A stretch of DNA of 64,000 nt from Chloroflexota bacterium (GTDB lineage: Bacteria > Chloroflexota > Anaerolineae > Aggregatilineales > J027): contig JACRBG010000029.1 of assembly GCA_016234595.1 (NCBI GenBank), positions 62,001 to 126,000 on the forward strand. Reading direction: 5' to 3'. Numbering within the stretch: the stretch's first letter is position 1; the number at the start of each line of letters is the position of its first letter. A program made the position numbers and the translations under genes. The notes under the pieces were generated by a model that was not told the DNA's origin, ran no database searches, and worked only from the letters and a program-made list of their open reading frames with translations. Positions 17,308 through 26,356 of the stretch are shown one piece after another.

Positions 17308-19869
17308 CTAGGGGATTACGACCTCTCCTAAAAACAGCCGATCGGATGACTCGCCAGTGTGTTGGTCTACTACAGTATACCGCTCATTGTTATTGGGGTC
17401 GTAGATACCAATCGCCAGCGAATATGTCCCCGGCGGCACACCATCGAGGGGCAGAGTCACGGTATCCGAACGATAGCCCGGTAGCCAATTGGCAGGCGGC
17501 AATGACCCACCGGGCCAGACATCTATTTGTTTAATCGGCGGTTGGTCGGGGTCGTCGTAGAGGTGGACGAAGATTTTGCCATCGCGCGTGAGGTCGCCAT
17601 TAGAATACCAGTCAAAATCAACTTGGATGCCATCGGAGCTTTGATGATAACTGACCTCATCCAACATAATCGTCGGGTCTTGCAATGCGCCTTTTGAGCC
17701 ATCCGAGAATGTGGCTTGGCGAGTGGATGGAGGGGCGCTATTTTCTATATGTTGGCGACTGTAAATCCAATAACCATATGAATCAAACACGGTATCGTCT
17801 AGGGCACGTGTCTGAATTTGTAATTCGTCCATGAAGCCACCCTTATATAAAAAGAATGGCACGTCTACCCAGTAACCGGGAATATTCAGGACAACCGCTG
17901 ATTCAAAACAGGATGCTGAATCATCACCACAATTCCAAGATAACCTTATACTTGCCGACTGGGTGGCAAGGACGCGAAGCACCACCAAGTATTCCATTTC
18001 AGAATCGCTCTTGATGGTAAATGATTCATAGGTAACTCCTACTCGGCCTCCATCTAAGGCAATGCACCCGGTTTGACAATCGGTGTAAGAAGTACGCCGC
18101 ACCTCACTCGCAAAACCACCTTCGATAGAAGCCTGATAAGTGTATTTTGCTGTGAGTTCGCTTTCGGAATTACCCACATTTACCACAGCTTCTAGTTCAT
18201 AGCCTTCTAAATAGGGCAGAATGGAGGGCTGATGTACCACATCTTGGGCATCGGTCAGCGACCAGTCGGCTTTGGTGACGATTTGGGTTCCGGTGGCAGA
18301 GGCGACGGTGTGCTGCGGGAGGTCAATTTCAAAACGGGCCAGTTCTTCGCCAAAGACACCTGCCTGTTGCAACATGGGGAGGCCGCGCACGTCGGGATAA
18401 ATGGCAAAATAGTCGGGGCGATAGGGGTGATGGGCCATTGTTTCATAAATCGCACCCGGCCCCTGCCACCATGCTTCGGCGGCATCGGGAGTGGTGAGGC
18501 CGACGACATCGTACACTTTACGATTGCCGATATAGGCCATCACGCCGACATCGTGTACCCCGACTCTTGCATCTTTAGGCAGATTTTTATCCACCCATCG
18601 CGCCATTGCTAATTGCTGGTCATGCACCACGCCGATATTGTCGTGATAGCGTCCGGCGTAATCGAGGGTCGTGTTGGTTTGAAAAAACAGAATAATGGTG
18701 GCGATGGCAATTATCCAACGGCGATTGACCACGCCAATTGAAATAAGGCCAAATAGCATAGACCCCGCCAATGGAAAAAGCAGGGTTATCATAGGCAGTT
18801 GATAGCGTTTAAAATGCCAGAAGGCTGTGTCGAGCGTAGCAATCGCCCCCGACAACAGCAAAATCCAGATAAAGGCCAAAACAGTTGGGCGTAATTCTTT
18901 CTTGCGTAGGCTGGTACGGAGGGACAAAACGACGGCCAGTAGCGCCAAAAATCCGATAATGATGGTGGTGTAAGCCCCATCTACATCATTGAACCCGAAT
19001 ACTAATTCGCCTAACATCCGTATCAACTGACCAATGACCTTGCCCATGCGTTCATCCATTGGAATGGTGACATCATAGAGGATAGACTTGGCCTGATTCC
19101 CACTCGCGGAAATCGAACCAGTCATCACAAAATTGACGAGCAGTTGGATGTAGATGGCGAAAAAGGGCAGGAAATCCCACCCACTAAATCTTTTAGCGCG
19201 TCGGCTGCGAAAAAGTAAAATCAAGGTTAGGGTTAGAGCAATAATCGCACCTTCGGGTCGGGTCAAGGCGGCAAAAGCTCCCGCCCATGCCATCTGTTTA
19301 GGATGACCGCACTGATAGGTATATAAACTGAGTAACACAGCCAGTACAAACAGCATCGTCTCCATGCCGCTGACGGCTGCCCATGTCGTCGCTCCGGTCA
19401 CGATATAAGCTAATGTAATCAGCAGGGCGACCCACCACATAGCTTGATGTTCGCCCCCCTGCTCAAATAACGGGTCAAGCGGTCGTTTGGCAACGGGCGA
19501 TTCCATCATCAGGCGGAAAATTAGCCACGCGCTCAACAAAAGACTCAGTAACCCGATGGCAACAGCCCAATACGCCAAGGATAGGCTATGAAAACCCAGT
19601 AAATAACCGATTGCCAGAAGGGGAGTATACAAAAAACTGGTCGCGCCAGAGGTCGGATCATCACCGGGGCTATAGACATAGGGTTCAGCCGAAGCCATCT
19701 GACGCGCATATTGAAAATGGATATAGGTGTCATCAAGCGGCATCAGTAATGGGCCATGGCTGGCGGTTAATCCCAGTGACAAGTAGAGCAAACAGACAGC
19801 CCCGACAGCAAGGCAAATAATCAGCCACGCTGTCAGGTCGCGTGACCATTTCAATTTATTCAAGTTCAT
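17308..19869 (-). CDS. GT-C type membrane glycosyltransferase
   Basis: 853 residues. The N-terminal 480 or so carry about ten hydrophobic segments. The first loop contains MPLDDTYIHFQYARQMA, where the paired Asp is typical of the catalytic loop in polyprenyl-phosphate-sugar-using GT-C enzymes (PMT/ArnT group). A long outer C-terminal part holds beta-sandwich-like sequence, ending with a strand-rich domain (DFDWYSNGDLTRDGKIFVHL, GVPPGTYSLAIGIYD). It probably transfers a sugar from a lipid carrier on the outer membrane face; donor and acceptor are unknown. Its start overlaps the hotdog thioesterase stop by 14 bases. Confidence 0.75.
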   Translation of the reverse strand: MNLNKLKWSRDLTAWLIICLAVGAVCLLYLSLGLTASHGPLLMPLDDTYIHFQYARQMASAEPYVYSPGDDPTSGATSFLYTPLLAIGYLLGFHSLSLAYWAVAIGLLSLLLSAWLIFRLMMESPVAKRPLDPLFEQGGEHQAMWWVALLITLAYIVTGATTWAAVSGMETMLFVLAVLLSLYTYQCGHPKQMAWAGAFAALTRPEGAIIALTLTLILLFRSRRAKRFSGWDFLPFFAIYIQLLVNFVMTGSISASGNQAKSILYDVTIPMDERMGKVIGQLIRMLGELVFGFNDVDGAYTTIIIGFLALLAVVLSLRTSLRKKELRPTVLAFIWILLLSGAIATLDTAFWHFKRYQLPMITLLFPLAGSMLFGLISIGVVNRRWIIAIATIILFFQTNTTLDYAGRYHDNIGVVHDQQLAMARWVDKNLPKDARVGVHDVGVMAYIGNRKVYDVVGLTTPDAAEAWWQGPGAIYETMAHHPYRPDYFAIYPDVRGLPMLQQAGVFGEELARFEIDLPQHTVASATGTQIVTKADWSLTDAQDVVHQPSILPYLEGYELEAVVNVGNSESELTAKYTYQASIEGGFASEVRRTSYTDCQTGCIALDGGRVGVTYESFTIKSDSEMEYLVVLRVLATQSASIRLSWNCGDDSASCFESAVVLNIPGYWVDVPFFLYKGGFMDELQIQTRALDDTVFDSYGYWIYSRQHIENSAPPSTRQATFSDGSKGALQDPTIMLDEVSYHQSSDGIQVDFDWYSNGDLTRDGKIFVHLYDDPDQPPIKQIDVWPGGSLPPANWLPGYRSDTVTLPLDGVPPGTYSLAIGIYDPNNNERYTVVDQHTGESSDRLFLGEVVIP

Positions 19870-20344
19870 GATCTTCGTATATGCGCCAGCCTGCTTCCGC
19901 AGTATTCATTTCCGACAATTTATCGGTGGGGATTTGCATCAGTGTTCCAGTGGCTTCAACCGCGATGCTGCCATCGGGCAAAATCGCATACCCTTCGGCT
20001 TGGGCGATACGCCCTTTGTCTTTGGTAACCACCCCCCGAAACAAAATCTCGGTATTTAGGGGAACGGACAGGCGATATTTGATTTCCATTTTGGCGGTCA
20101 TCATTAAGCGTTCCGAGTTCGAAGCCAAAAGTGCCCGCCCCATCGTTTCATCTAAAATAGTGGCGATGATGCCGCCGTGTGTGATGCCGGGATAACCTTG
20201 ATAGGGGTCGGTGAAGGTCAAGCGCAGTTCGACTTGATTGTCCCCCACCGAATAGAAGCGGCTCTTTAGGCCAATTGGATTGGATACCCCACAGACAAAA
20301 CACATCTGCGAATTGGGCTGTAAGGTGTGTTGATGGTCGGACAT
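19856..20344 (-). CDS. PaaI-like hotdog thioesterase
   Basis: 162 residues. CFVCGVSNPIGLK near the N-terminus is the start often seen in PaaI/YbgC-like thioesterases, and HGGIIATILDETMGRAL has the active-site His-Gly-Gly and the Asp of the central helix. The product would hydrolyse an acyl-CoA thioester in the cytoplasm; substrate unknown. AGGGAA lies 4 bases before the ATG. It is 8 bases after the F420/LLM oxidoreductase gene and overlaps the GT-C gene. Confidence 0.82.
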   Translation of the reverse strand: MSDHQHTLQPNSQMCFVCGVSNPIGLKSRFYSVGDNQVELRLTFTDPYQGYPGITHGGIIATILDETMGRALLASNSERLMMTAKMEIKYRLSVPLNTEILFRGVVTKDKGRIAQAEGYAILPDGSIAVEATGTLMQIPTDKLSEMNTAEAGWRIYEDHELE

Positions 20345-20352
20345 TCGATTCC

Positions 20353-21360
20353 CTAATTTAAGTAGCCGCCCGCGAAGGTATCAATCATCAATTCGACATC
20401 CGGGCTCAGTGGATATAACACCGGGCAGGTGCAACCATATTGGCAATATTCGCGCACTTTAGCCTTCACTTCATCGGGTGTGCCGCTGGCGGTGACGGCC
20501 TGTACCACATCATCGGGCACGAGGGTCATCGCGTTTTCGATTTCTTCTTCGGTGGCGGGCCATTTCAAGACCTGATGAATTTCGTCCAATAGCTCTTGGC
20601 GCACCCCGCTGGCTTTCATCAAATGGGGCTGCTGACCGAGATACTGCGTCACCAATTTACGCGCCGAATTGAGGGCACGTTTGCGATCCCGATCTACCGA
20701 GCAAATCACCAATTGGGGACGGTCAATCGCATCCAGCTTGCGGCCTGCCAGTTTCGCGCCCTGTTCGATCATTTCCAGCGCCTTAATGTTATACTGCGGC
20801 GAGACCATGTAATTCAATAGCACCCCGTCGGCGATTTCCCCACTGAGCGCCAACATTTTATCACCGGTCGCGCCGATATAGATCGGGACATGGCGGGGTT
20901 CGCGGCGACCATGTACTACGTCGAGTTCGATGCCTTCGACGTTCACAAATTCACCGTGAAAGGTGACACGCTTCATGTTCAATAAATCGCGGGTAACGGT
21001 GACATATTCACGCATGGCAAGGAGGGGCTTGCGGCGTTCGATGCCCACATTGGCAGCTAATGGATCCCACCACGCACCGATGCCACAAATGATGCGGTTG
21101 GGGGCAAGGTCGTCCAATGTCAAAAATGTGGCGGCATGGAGGGCAACATTGCGTGTCCAGTTGTTGACCACCCCCGACCCAATGTGAATGCGGTCAGTAT
21201 GGGCAGCAAAGGCGGCCATCGGGACAATTGCATCACGCACGAGGCGACTTTCGGCTTGCCAAACGGCTTCAAAGCCTTTTTTCTCGGCATATTTTACCAG
21301 TTGAATACCCTGCTGAATGCTGTGGGCATCTTGCAAATAAAGGGCTGCACGGTCAGTCAT
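20353..21360 (-). CDS. LLM-class F420-dependent oxidoreductase
   Basis: 335 residues with a luciferase-like TIM barrel: [42 protein letters not shown] and [20 protein letters not shown] are typical of F420-binding members related to methylenetetrahydromethanopterin reductase. The F420 operon about 1.3 kb upstream supports F420 over FMN as cofactor. The substrate is unknown. GGAG lies 9 bases before the ATG. First gene of a three-gene unit with the hotdog thioesterase and the GT-C protein. Confidence 0.85.
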   Translation of the reverse strand: MTDRAALYLQDAHSIQQGIQLVKYAEKKGFEAVWQAESRLVRDAIVPMAAFAAHTDRIHIGSGVVNNWTRNVALHAATFLTLDDLAPNRIICGIGAWWDPLAANVGIERRKPLLAMREYVTVTRDLLNMKRVTFHGEFVNVEGIELDVVHGRREPRHVPIYIGATGDKMLALSGEIADGVLLNYMVSPQYNIKALEMIEQGAKLAGRKLDAIDRPQLVICSVDRDRKRALNSARKLVTQYLGQQPHLMKASGVRQELLDEIHQVLKWPATEEEIENAMTLVPDDVVQAVTASGTPDEVKAKVREYCQYGCTCPVLYPLSPDVELMIDTFAGGYLN

Positions 21361-21389
21361 TATTTAGTTCTCCGATCTAAAGAATAAAA

Positions 21390-21908
21390 TCAAGCGCGAT
21401 GCTTGGTTGGGGATGATTTTAAAACCTCATTTATCATATCCCGAAATTTCTGGGTTTCTTCAGGCGTATCCAGCGTATAAGTGGTAAGGGCTTGCCACAA
21501 CAACATTCGAGCCTCTTTAGTATTGAGCCCTCGGATACCCTTAATAGCAGCTTTACGAACACCCTCATCTTTATGATGTAATTTGGATGGCAAGATTTTC
21601 CAAAGCAAACTACGGGACGTACCCGTGTTGAACCTTAATAGCCAATCAACTGCAACGGCAATGGCGTACCCCTTAGGCGAATTTAGTAAATCAGCAAAAA
21701 ATCGGTAGAGTCCGGGCGAATTTGAGGTTGCTAGAGCATCCAAAATACACCAATCACAATAATCGCCTTCGTTGTGGAATAACCACATCAATTGCTCAAG
21801 ATGGTCTTCCACCTGAAAACGAGGGCCATCGTAATGAATCCCACAATTTTTATAGGCTTTTTTCAAATCCTCAAGCGTTACTTTTCGCTTGCTTTGTTTT
21901 TTCACCAT
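21390..21908 (-). CDS. HEAT-like helical repeat protein, unknown
   Basis: 172 residues, no signal peptide. The C-terminal half has helical repeats (SKLHHKDEGVRKAAIKGIRG, NTKEARMLLWQALTTYTLD) like those of HEAT proteins. The N-terminus is basic (VKKQSKRKVTLEDLKKAY). I recognise no family and assign no function. It stands alone, 29 bases before the LLM gene, and the gap upstream holds a terminator module and repeat copy D. Confidence 0.6.
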   Translation of the reverse strand: MVKKQSKRKVTLEDLKKAYKNCGIHYDGPRFQVEDHLEQLMWLFHNEGDYCDWCILDALATSNSPGLYRFFADLLNSPKGYAIAVAVDWLLRFNTGTSRSLLWKILPSKLHHKDEGVRKAAIKGIRGLNTKEARMLLWQALTTYTLDTPEETQKFRDMINEVLKSSPTKHRA

Positions 21909-21930
21909 GAATCGGTTGCCTATTCAAATC

Positions 21931-21972
21931 AAAAAGGGCGGATTTGGAATTGGTGCCCTTTGATTATATCTG
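21931..21972 (-). terminator. Terminator module 1 (duplicated sequence)
   Basis: On the minus strand AAAGGGC (21961-21955) pairs with GCCCTTT (21939-21933), followed by a T run; it would stop transcription from the SUKH gene. The upstream flank CCCTTTGATTATATC (plus strand 21956-21970) is repeated at 22597-22611 in a second module, so the two are duplicates. Confidence 0.75.
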
Positions 21973-22015
21973 GTTTTCCAGGTTGGCCTATTGGGATATG
22001 GATGTGGTTAACCAT

Positions 22016-22049
22016 ACACACAGGGCTAAAGCCATCACGCTGAATGTAG
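22016..22049 (+). repeat. Interspersed hairpin repeat, copy D
   Basis: ACACACAGGGCTAAAGCC, then ATCACGCTGAATGTAG. GGCTAAAGCC forms the same perfect core stem as copy C. It lies just downstream of the SUKH gene. Confidence 0.65.
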
Positions 22050-22078
22050 CGAAAATCGGTTAATCTGCGAAGGGCCGG

Positions 22079-22543
22079 TTAATCTTCGTCTATATCGTCT
22101 ATGTCAATTTCCCCGACAAGACTTTCTATCCATTCTTTGAAGGAATCGGCGAGTTTTCGTAGACCACGATCAGGGTCATGGGCAAAATCATGGGCGTAGT
22201 AGTACACGGGATATTCGCCATTAATCAGCCCTTGACTAACGTCAAACATTACATTGTCACCATCTGCTTCGAGAAAATATTCACCGAAACAAACGACATC
22301 ATCAAAGCGAGGGTCATCAAAGAAAAAAGGGTAGCCGTTATACATGCGAATATAGGGGCCTTCAAGCCATATACCACTTGCACACCTCAAAAATGACTTA
22401 TAGGATTTCGGCAAGGGGAGTTTTTCTTCAATTGATTTAATTTTATCTTCCGAACGAGGAGGTTCAAATGAATAGAGTTCTAACTCACCGTTATTGATGC
22501 GTTGCCAAAAATTCGGGAAATTCTCTTTTAAGCAGTCCAACAT
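22079..22543 (-). CDS. SMI1/KNR4 (SUKH) family protein
   Basis: 154 residues. ELYSFEPPRSEDKIKSIEEKL-type N-terminus, PKSYKSFLRCASGIWLEG, the acidic Phe-rich middle, and RKLADSFKEWIESLVGE at the end fit the SUKH superfamily. Many SUKH proteins are immunity proteins against contact-dependent or polymorphic toxins; others have different binding roles. No toxin gene is adjacent, so immunity function is unproven. It has its own terminator downstream. Confidence 0.7.
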   Translation of the reverse strand: MLDCLKENFPNFWQRINNGELELYSFEPPRSEDKIKSIEEKLPLPKSYKSFLRCASGIWLEGPYIRMYNGYPFFFDDPRFDDVVCFGEYFLEADGDNVMFDVSQGLINGEYPVYYYAHDFAHDPDRGLRKLADSFKEWIESLVGEIDIDDIDED

Positions 22544-22570
22544 GGGGCAGTTCCTAGATGGGCAAGAACA

Positions 22571-22619
22571 AAAAAGGGCGGGGTTTTGATGCGCCGCCCT
22601 TTGATTATATCCAGTTTTG
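22571..22619 (-). terminator. Terminator module 2 (duplicated sequence)
   Basis: On the minus strand AAAGGGCGG (22602-22594) pairs with CCGCCCTTT (22581-22573), followed by a T run, ending the F420 operon 38 bases after cofC. It shares a 15-base identical flank and a further GTTTT with module 1. Confidence 0.85.
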
Positions 22620-22639
22620 CTGTGGGTCGGATCGAGTGA

Positions 22640-23296
22640 TTAACCTTCAACCACCTGTTGCTGTTGTAATTGAAAATCAATCACTGGCGCATCGTATTTC
22701 GCTGCCAGCCGCACATATTCCTCTAAATCCGGCGGGGTGTCGACATCTAAGGCTAGGCGCTCGGATTCATAGACTTCAACCGTCGCCCCGGCCAATTCTG
22801 CCGCTGCAATATGACGCTGGAAACTGCCCGATCCATAACTGTAGGCAATTAGTCCGGGGGGGTGTACCAGCAAGCCATTAGTGCCATCTTTGGCAGCATC
22901 CGGGGCAATCACCATTGTTGCCGGGAAACGACCCAAGTGCACAATCTTTTCAACATCTTCAGCAGCCACCAGCGGGACATCGCTCGGTAAGATGAGCATA
23001 GCCTCGCCACCCCACGTGTGGATTAATTTAGAGGCGCGCATTAGGGCAGGATTGAGTTCCGGTTGGCCGCTTTCTTGCACCGTATAAACACCCAAATCAC
23101 GTGCAATTGAAAGCACTTTGGTATCACGACTAATCACCAGAATATTGCTGATACAGTCTAAGCTTTTGAGCAGATGAATATTGTGCAATAACATACCAAG
23201 CGAAAGTTTTTCGCGCTGTGCGGGAGAGAGTACCGGCGCAAGGCGACTTTTACCCCGCACCAACGGTTTAACAGGGAGTACGGCCCACGTTTTCAC
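22640..23296 (-). CDS. cofC: Phospholactate/PEP guanylyltransferase (CofC/FbiD)
   Basis: 218 residues, cytoplasmic. It activates 2-phospholactate or phosphoenolpyruvate with GTP for coenzyme F420 synthesis. WAVLPVKPLVRGKSRLAPVLS is the nucleotide-binding start, LILPSDVPLVAAEDVEKIV carries the conserved metal-binding Asp, and DGTNGLLVHPPG and ALDVDTPPDLEEYV are typical later motifs. With an FbiB-like nitroreductase in the operon, PEP (the FbiD activity) is the more likely substrate; this is an inference. It begins 3 bases after cofD and is the last operon gene. Confidence 0.92.
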   Translation of the reverse strand: MKTWAVLPVKPLVRGKSRLAPVLSPAQREKLSLGMLLHNIHLLKSLDCISNILVISRDTKVLSIARDLGVYTVQESGQPELNPALMRASKLIHTWGGEAMLILPSDVPLVAAEDVEKIVHLGRFPATMVIAPDAAKDGTNGLLVHPPGLIAYSYGSGSFQRHIAAAELAGATVEVYESERLALDVDTPPDLEEYVRLAAKYDAPVIDFQLQQQQVVEG

Positions 23297-23299
23297 AAA

Positions 23300-24271
23300 C
23301 TAATCTCCTCCAATATCCCATTTCAGGATTTCACCTGCCAGACGTTCGCGGTCTTCAATCGTCTCCATCAGCGTCTGCGTCACATATAGAGACAAGGCGG
23401 GAGCCACTTTTCTTAGCTCCGCTACAGCATCACCATCGGCTGTATCAATCACCAAGCCATCAATCAATCCTGCATAATAGGTCGCAATGCCTATGACAGA
23501 GGCATCCAGATTTAATTCCCCCATTAGTTTTGCAGCAGGCCCCTTGACAGCCTTACCATCAATCAATGGGCTAAGCGCCACACAAGGGACACGTCGAGCT
23601 TGGATAGCCTCGCGCATTCCACGCAATCGTAAAATTGGTTCGACTGAGAGCAAGGGGTTTGAAGGGCAAATGACCACCAAATCTGCATGAGCTATGCTTT
23701 CTAATGCAGCATCAGTTACTCGCGCTTCCCCCTCTCCTTTATAGGATATACCAACTACGGTCGGTTGCCACCGAAATTTCACAAAATATTCCTGAAATTC
23801 CAACCTTCCATATTCTTGTGTATCTAAAACAGTGGCACAAGAGTCGTCGGTGGCAGGCAAAATGGACTGTTGGATACCCAAAGCTTTTGATAATTGTTGG
23901 GTAACTTGGGTCAATGTTTGCCCGTTTTTTAACCCCTCCGTCCGCACAAAATGAGTAGCAAGGTCTCGATCCCCCAATCGAAACCAAGGAGCCACGCCAT
24001 AATGCTCCATCATTTCAAAATTTTGGAAAGTATCGCCATCCAACCCCCACCCGGTTTTGGGGTTGGCAATCTCCCCAAGGGTATACATCACGGTGTCGAG
24101 ATCAGGTGAGATATGTAGCCCGCGATGCGCAAAATCATCGCCTGTGTTGACAATGACGGTTAAATGGCCGGAGGGCAAAATCCGCGCCAAGCCATGGGCC
24201 AATTTTGCTCCCCCCACGCCACCCGCCAAAGCGACCACATGCGGGTTTAAATCAGTACTTTTTAGCGCCAT
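23300..24271 (-). CDS. cofD: 2-phospho-L-lactate transferase (CofD/FbiA)
   Basis: About 323 residues. It joins the activated phospholactyl or enolpyruvyl group to Fo to give F420-0 or dehydro-F420-0. Diagnostic motifs are VVALAGGVGGAKLAHGLARIL near the start, VIVNTGDDF, and LVVICPSNPLLSVEPILRL. I start at ATG 24271, which overlaps the nitroreductase stop by 10 bases; the frame is open further upstream but there it only runs through nitroreductase coding. Length is normal for the family from this start. Confidence 0.93.
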   Translation of the reverse strand: MALKSTDLNPHVVALAGGVGGAKLAHGLARILPSGHLTVIVNTGDDFAHRGLHISPDLDTVMYTLGEIANPKTGWGLDGDTFQNFEMMEHYGVAPWFRLGDRDLATHFVRTEGLKNGQTLTQVTQQLSKALGIQQSILPATDDSCATVLDTQEYGRLEFQEYFVKFRWQPTVVGISYKGEGEARVTDAALESIAHADLVVICPSNPLLSVEPILRLRGMREAIQARRVPCVALSPLIDGKAVKGPAAKLMGELNLDASVIGIATYYAGLIDGLVIDTADGDAVAELRKVAPALSLYVTQTLMETIEDRERLAGEILKWDIGGD

Positions 24272-24873
24272 ACCATTCGCGTTTCTAGTGATTCGCGGGT
24301 TCGTGTCCGCGTTTGGGCCGGATAGCCCAATGTAATAAGTGCCTGCGGCTCCCAATCAATGGGAAGTTCCAATGTACCCCTTACCAAATCCGGACAAAAT
24401 AGGGGTGCACACATCCAACATGCCCCTAAACCAGCCGCATGAGCCGCCAGCAGCAAATTTTGCCCGGCCATCGCCACGCTTTGCACCGCCATGATGTGTT
24501 CGGCCTTACTGCGTTTGGCATCGGGGTAGTGATCCATGTCCGCCATGCTTAAACACAAAACGACAGCCGCCGATGCGCCAACAATGCGGGCAGTGGATCG
24601 TCCTGTATCGGCTGCAATAATTGCTTCCGCCACACCATCAGCCTCTAAATCTTTACGCAGTTGGTGGGCCATTTGGTTCGCTAGGTATTCCTTACGGGCC
24701 GACTCTCGCACCACCGCAAAACGCCAAGGCTGGCGATTATGCGCCGAGGGCGACCAGATAGCGGCTTCTAATATGTCGCTCAATAACTCGTCAGCAATCA
24801 GGCGATTTTCATAGACCCGCACCGAGCGACGGCTTTTGGCAAAAACTTGAAACTGGGCCAGCGTAAAAATCAA
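24262..24873 (-). CDS. FbiB-like nitroreductase (F420 operon)
   Basis: About 203 residues of FMN-dependent nitroreductase fold: SRRSVRVYENRLI, ILEAAIWSPSAHNRQPWRFAVV, AAHAAGLGACWMC. In Mycobacterium this domain is fused to the C-terminus of the CofE-like ligase as FbiB, where it reduces dehydro-F420-0; here it is a separate gene directly after cofE. A TTG at 24873 overlaps the cofE stop as TTGA and starts IFTLAQFQVFAKSRRS, which suits the family; AGGA lies upstream. An ATG at 24942 is an alternative that overlaps cofE by 73 bases. Confidence 0.88.
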   Translation of the reverse strand: MIFTLAQFQVFAKSRRSVRVYENRLIADELLSDILEAAIWSPSAHNRQPWRFAVVRESARKEYLANQMAHQLRKDLEADGVAEAIIAADTGRSTARIVGASAAVVLCLSMADMDHYPDAKRSKAEHIMAVQSVAMAGQNLLLAAHAAGLGACWMCAPLFCPDLVRGTLELPIDWEPQALITLGYPAQTRTRTRESLETRMVWR

Positions 24874-25643
24874 CGATACAAATCCTGTTCTTGCGGGCGA
24901 TTCATGTCGGAAGCACGGCCCGAAGCCGCATCGGTCGGCCACTTTAACCCTCGAGCTAAAATCACAGGTTGGCCCTCATCGGCTTCCCCAGTCAACAATC
25001 CAGCAGCAGCAGCCAATTGATCGGCAAACGCTGTAACTGTCGCTTTGAGTTCGCGCCCAAACAGATCATGATAGCCGCGTTGGTCTAGCAGCGAGGGAAT
25101 GCCGCTAACTCCAATCGCCACATTGACATTGCCCATCCGGAAGGGACGACCATGGGTGTCGCTAATGACCACACCGGGACAAACACCCGTTTTTTGTTCA
25201 AGCGATCGTGCGAGTTGCTCAGCGGATTCATCAGGGTTTTCAGGCAACAACAAAATAAGATCATGGCCCAAACTGCCCGTATTTGATTGATCTATACCAG
25301 CGTTAGCTGAGGTAAAACCGAGCCGATGACGGACAATTAAAACATTCGGTGCGGCGCGGGAGACCCCTACCGATTCACGCAGGGCCACCTCGACCATACG
25401 GGGGTCTTTGAGTGTTTTTTCACCCAACGACAGGGCCTCGGCAGAGGGAGTAATCTCACGCAAATCCACAAAGCGATTTTGGGACTTGGAGACGATTTTG
25501 GATGATACTATCAATACATCACCTGCGGTCAATTTTAAGTTGGCCCGTTCAAGTGCAGCCAAAATAATGACAGGCAAGTCATCACCCGGCTGAATAACCG
25601 GGATGTTGGGTAGGGCAACTAAATTCAATTCCGTTGTGGGCAT
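24870..25643 (-). CDS. cofE: Coenzyme F420-0:L-glutamate ligase
   Basis: 257 residues, normal for stand-alone CofE. It adds glutamates to F420-0 using GTP. Motifs: IPVIQPGDDLPVIILAAL, DVLIVSSKIVSKSQNR, VLIVRHRLGFTSANAGID, VVISDTHGRPFRMGNVNVAIG. It lies 26 bases after npdG and is translationally coupled to the nitroreductase by a TTGA overlap. Together with that gene it forms a split FbiB. Confidence 0.94.
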   Translation of the reverse strand: MPTTELNLVALPNIPVIQPGDDLPVIILAALERANLKLTAGDVLIVSSKIVSKSQNRFVDLREITPSAEALSLGEKTLKDPRMVEVALRESVGVSRAAPNVLIVRHRLGFTSANAGIDQSNTGSLGHDLILLLPENPDESAEQLARSLEQKTGVCPGVVISDTHGRPFRMGNVNVAIGVSGIPSLLDQRGYHDLFGRELKATVTAFADQLAAAAGLLTGEADEGQPVILARGLKWPTDAASGRASDMNRPQEQDLYR

Positions 25644-25669
25644 TGAGAATGCTTTCTTGGTTGAGAAGA

Positions 25670-26356
25670 TTATTCTGCAACGGAGGGGGCAATCCCCGTA
25701 ATATGAATGCCCGCACCTTTGACGCTATACTTCTTATTGATATACAGCAGCACCGGGGTCAAAGCCTCAGCCGCGACTGCATTTGCCAAGGGGCCAGCAT
25801 CTACTCCACGCATTCCAGCAGCCTCGACCAAATGAATCACGTGGGTTTTAGCATCCTCATCATCGCCTGTCACCAAAACATCACAAGCAACTTCATGCTC
25901 TAATTTTTTGAGATGGACAGCACTGACATTTTGGAAAGCCGAAACTACTTTGACCCCAGCACCCACGATAGCCTGCGTTTCTAAGGCAGCGGCCTTACCT
26001 TCTGGTACAAAAACCTTGCGAAAATCTGGTGGCTGCATGGGAACCGTTACATCCACCAAAATCTTGCCTTGCACTTCACTCTGGACACTTTCTAGCGTCG
26101 CTTTGTGGGCATCATAGGGCACGGTCAGCACTACAATATCGGCGCGGGTCGCAGCCTCTTTATTATGTACCCCTTCAATGAGGGTATCGCCAAGTATGCC
26201 ATTAAATTCAGCGGCTTTGCTGGCAGCGCGTTCTGCATCCCGTGAGCCAATAATGACCCGATAGCCGCTTTGTGCCCACCGCATTGCCAAGCCGGAACCT
26301 TCTTTACCAGTTCCACCGAGCACGGCAACCGTTACCATCATCTTGTCGTCGTTCAC
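25670..26356 (-). CDS. npdG: NADPH-dependent F420 reductase
   Basis: 228 residues. It exchanges hydride between NADP(H) and F420. The N-terminal Rossmann motif VAVLGGTGKEGSGLAMRWA and VIIGSRDAERA (with the Ser-Arg pair that binds the NADP 2'-phosphate), then DIVVLTVPYDAHKATLE, are characteristic; AGPLANAVAAEALTPVLLYIN is the usual C-terminal motif. GTG 26356 has AAGGA 9 bases upstream. It heads the F420 operon, whose Fo synthase genes (cofG/cofH or fbiC) are not in the window. Confidence 0.93.
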   Translation of the reverse strand: MNDDKMMVTVAVLGGTGKEGSGLAMRWAQSGYRVIIGSRDAERAASKAAEFNGILGDTLIEGVHNKEAATRADIVVLTVPYDAHKATLESVQSEVQGKILVDVTVPMQPPDFRKVFVPEGKAAALETQAIVGAGVKVVSAFQNVSAVHLKKLEHEVACDVLVTGDDEDAKTHVIHLVEAAGMRGVDAGPLANAVAAEALTPVLLYINKKYSVKGAGIHITGIAPSVAE

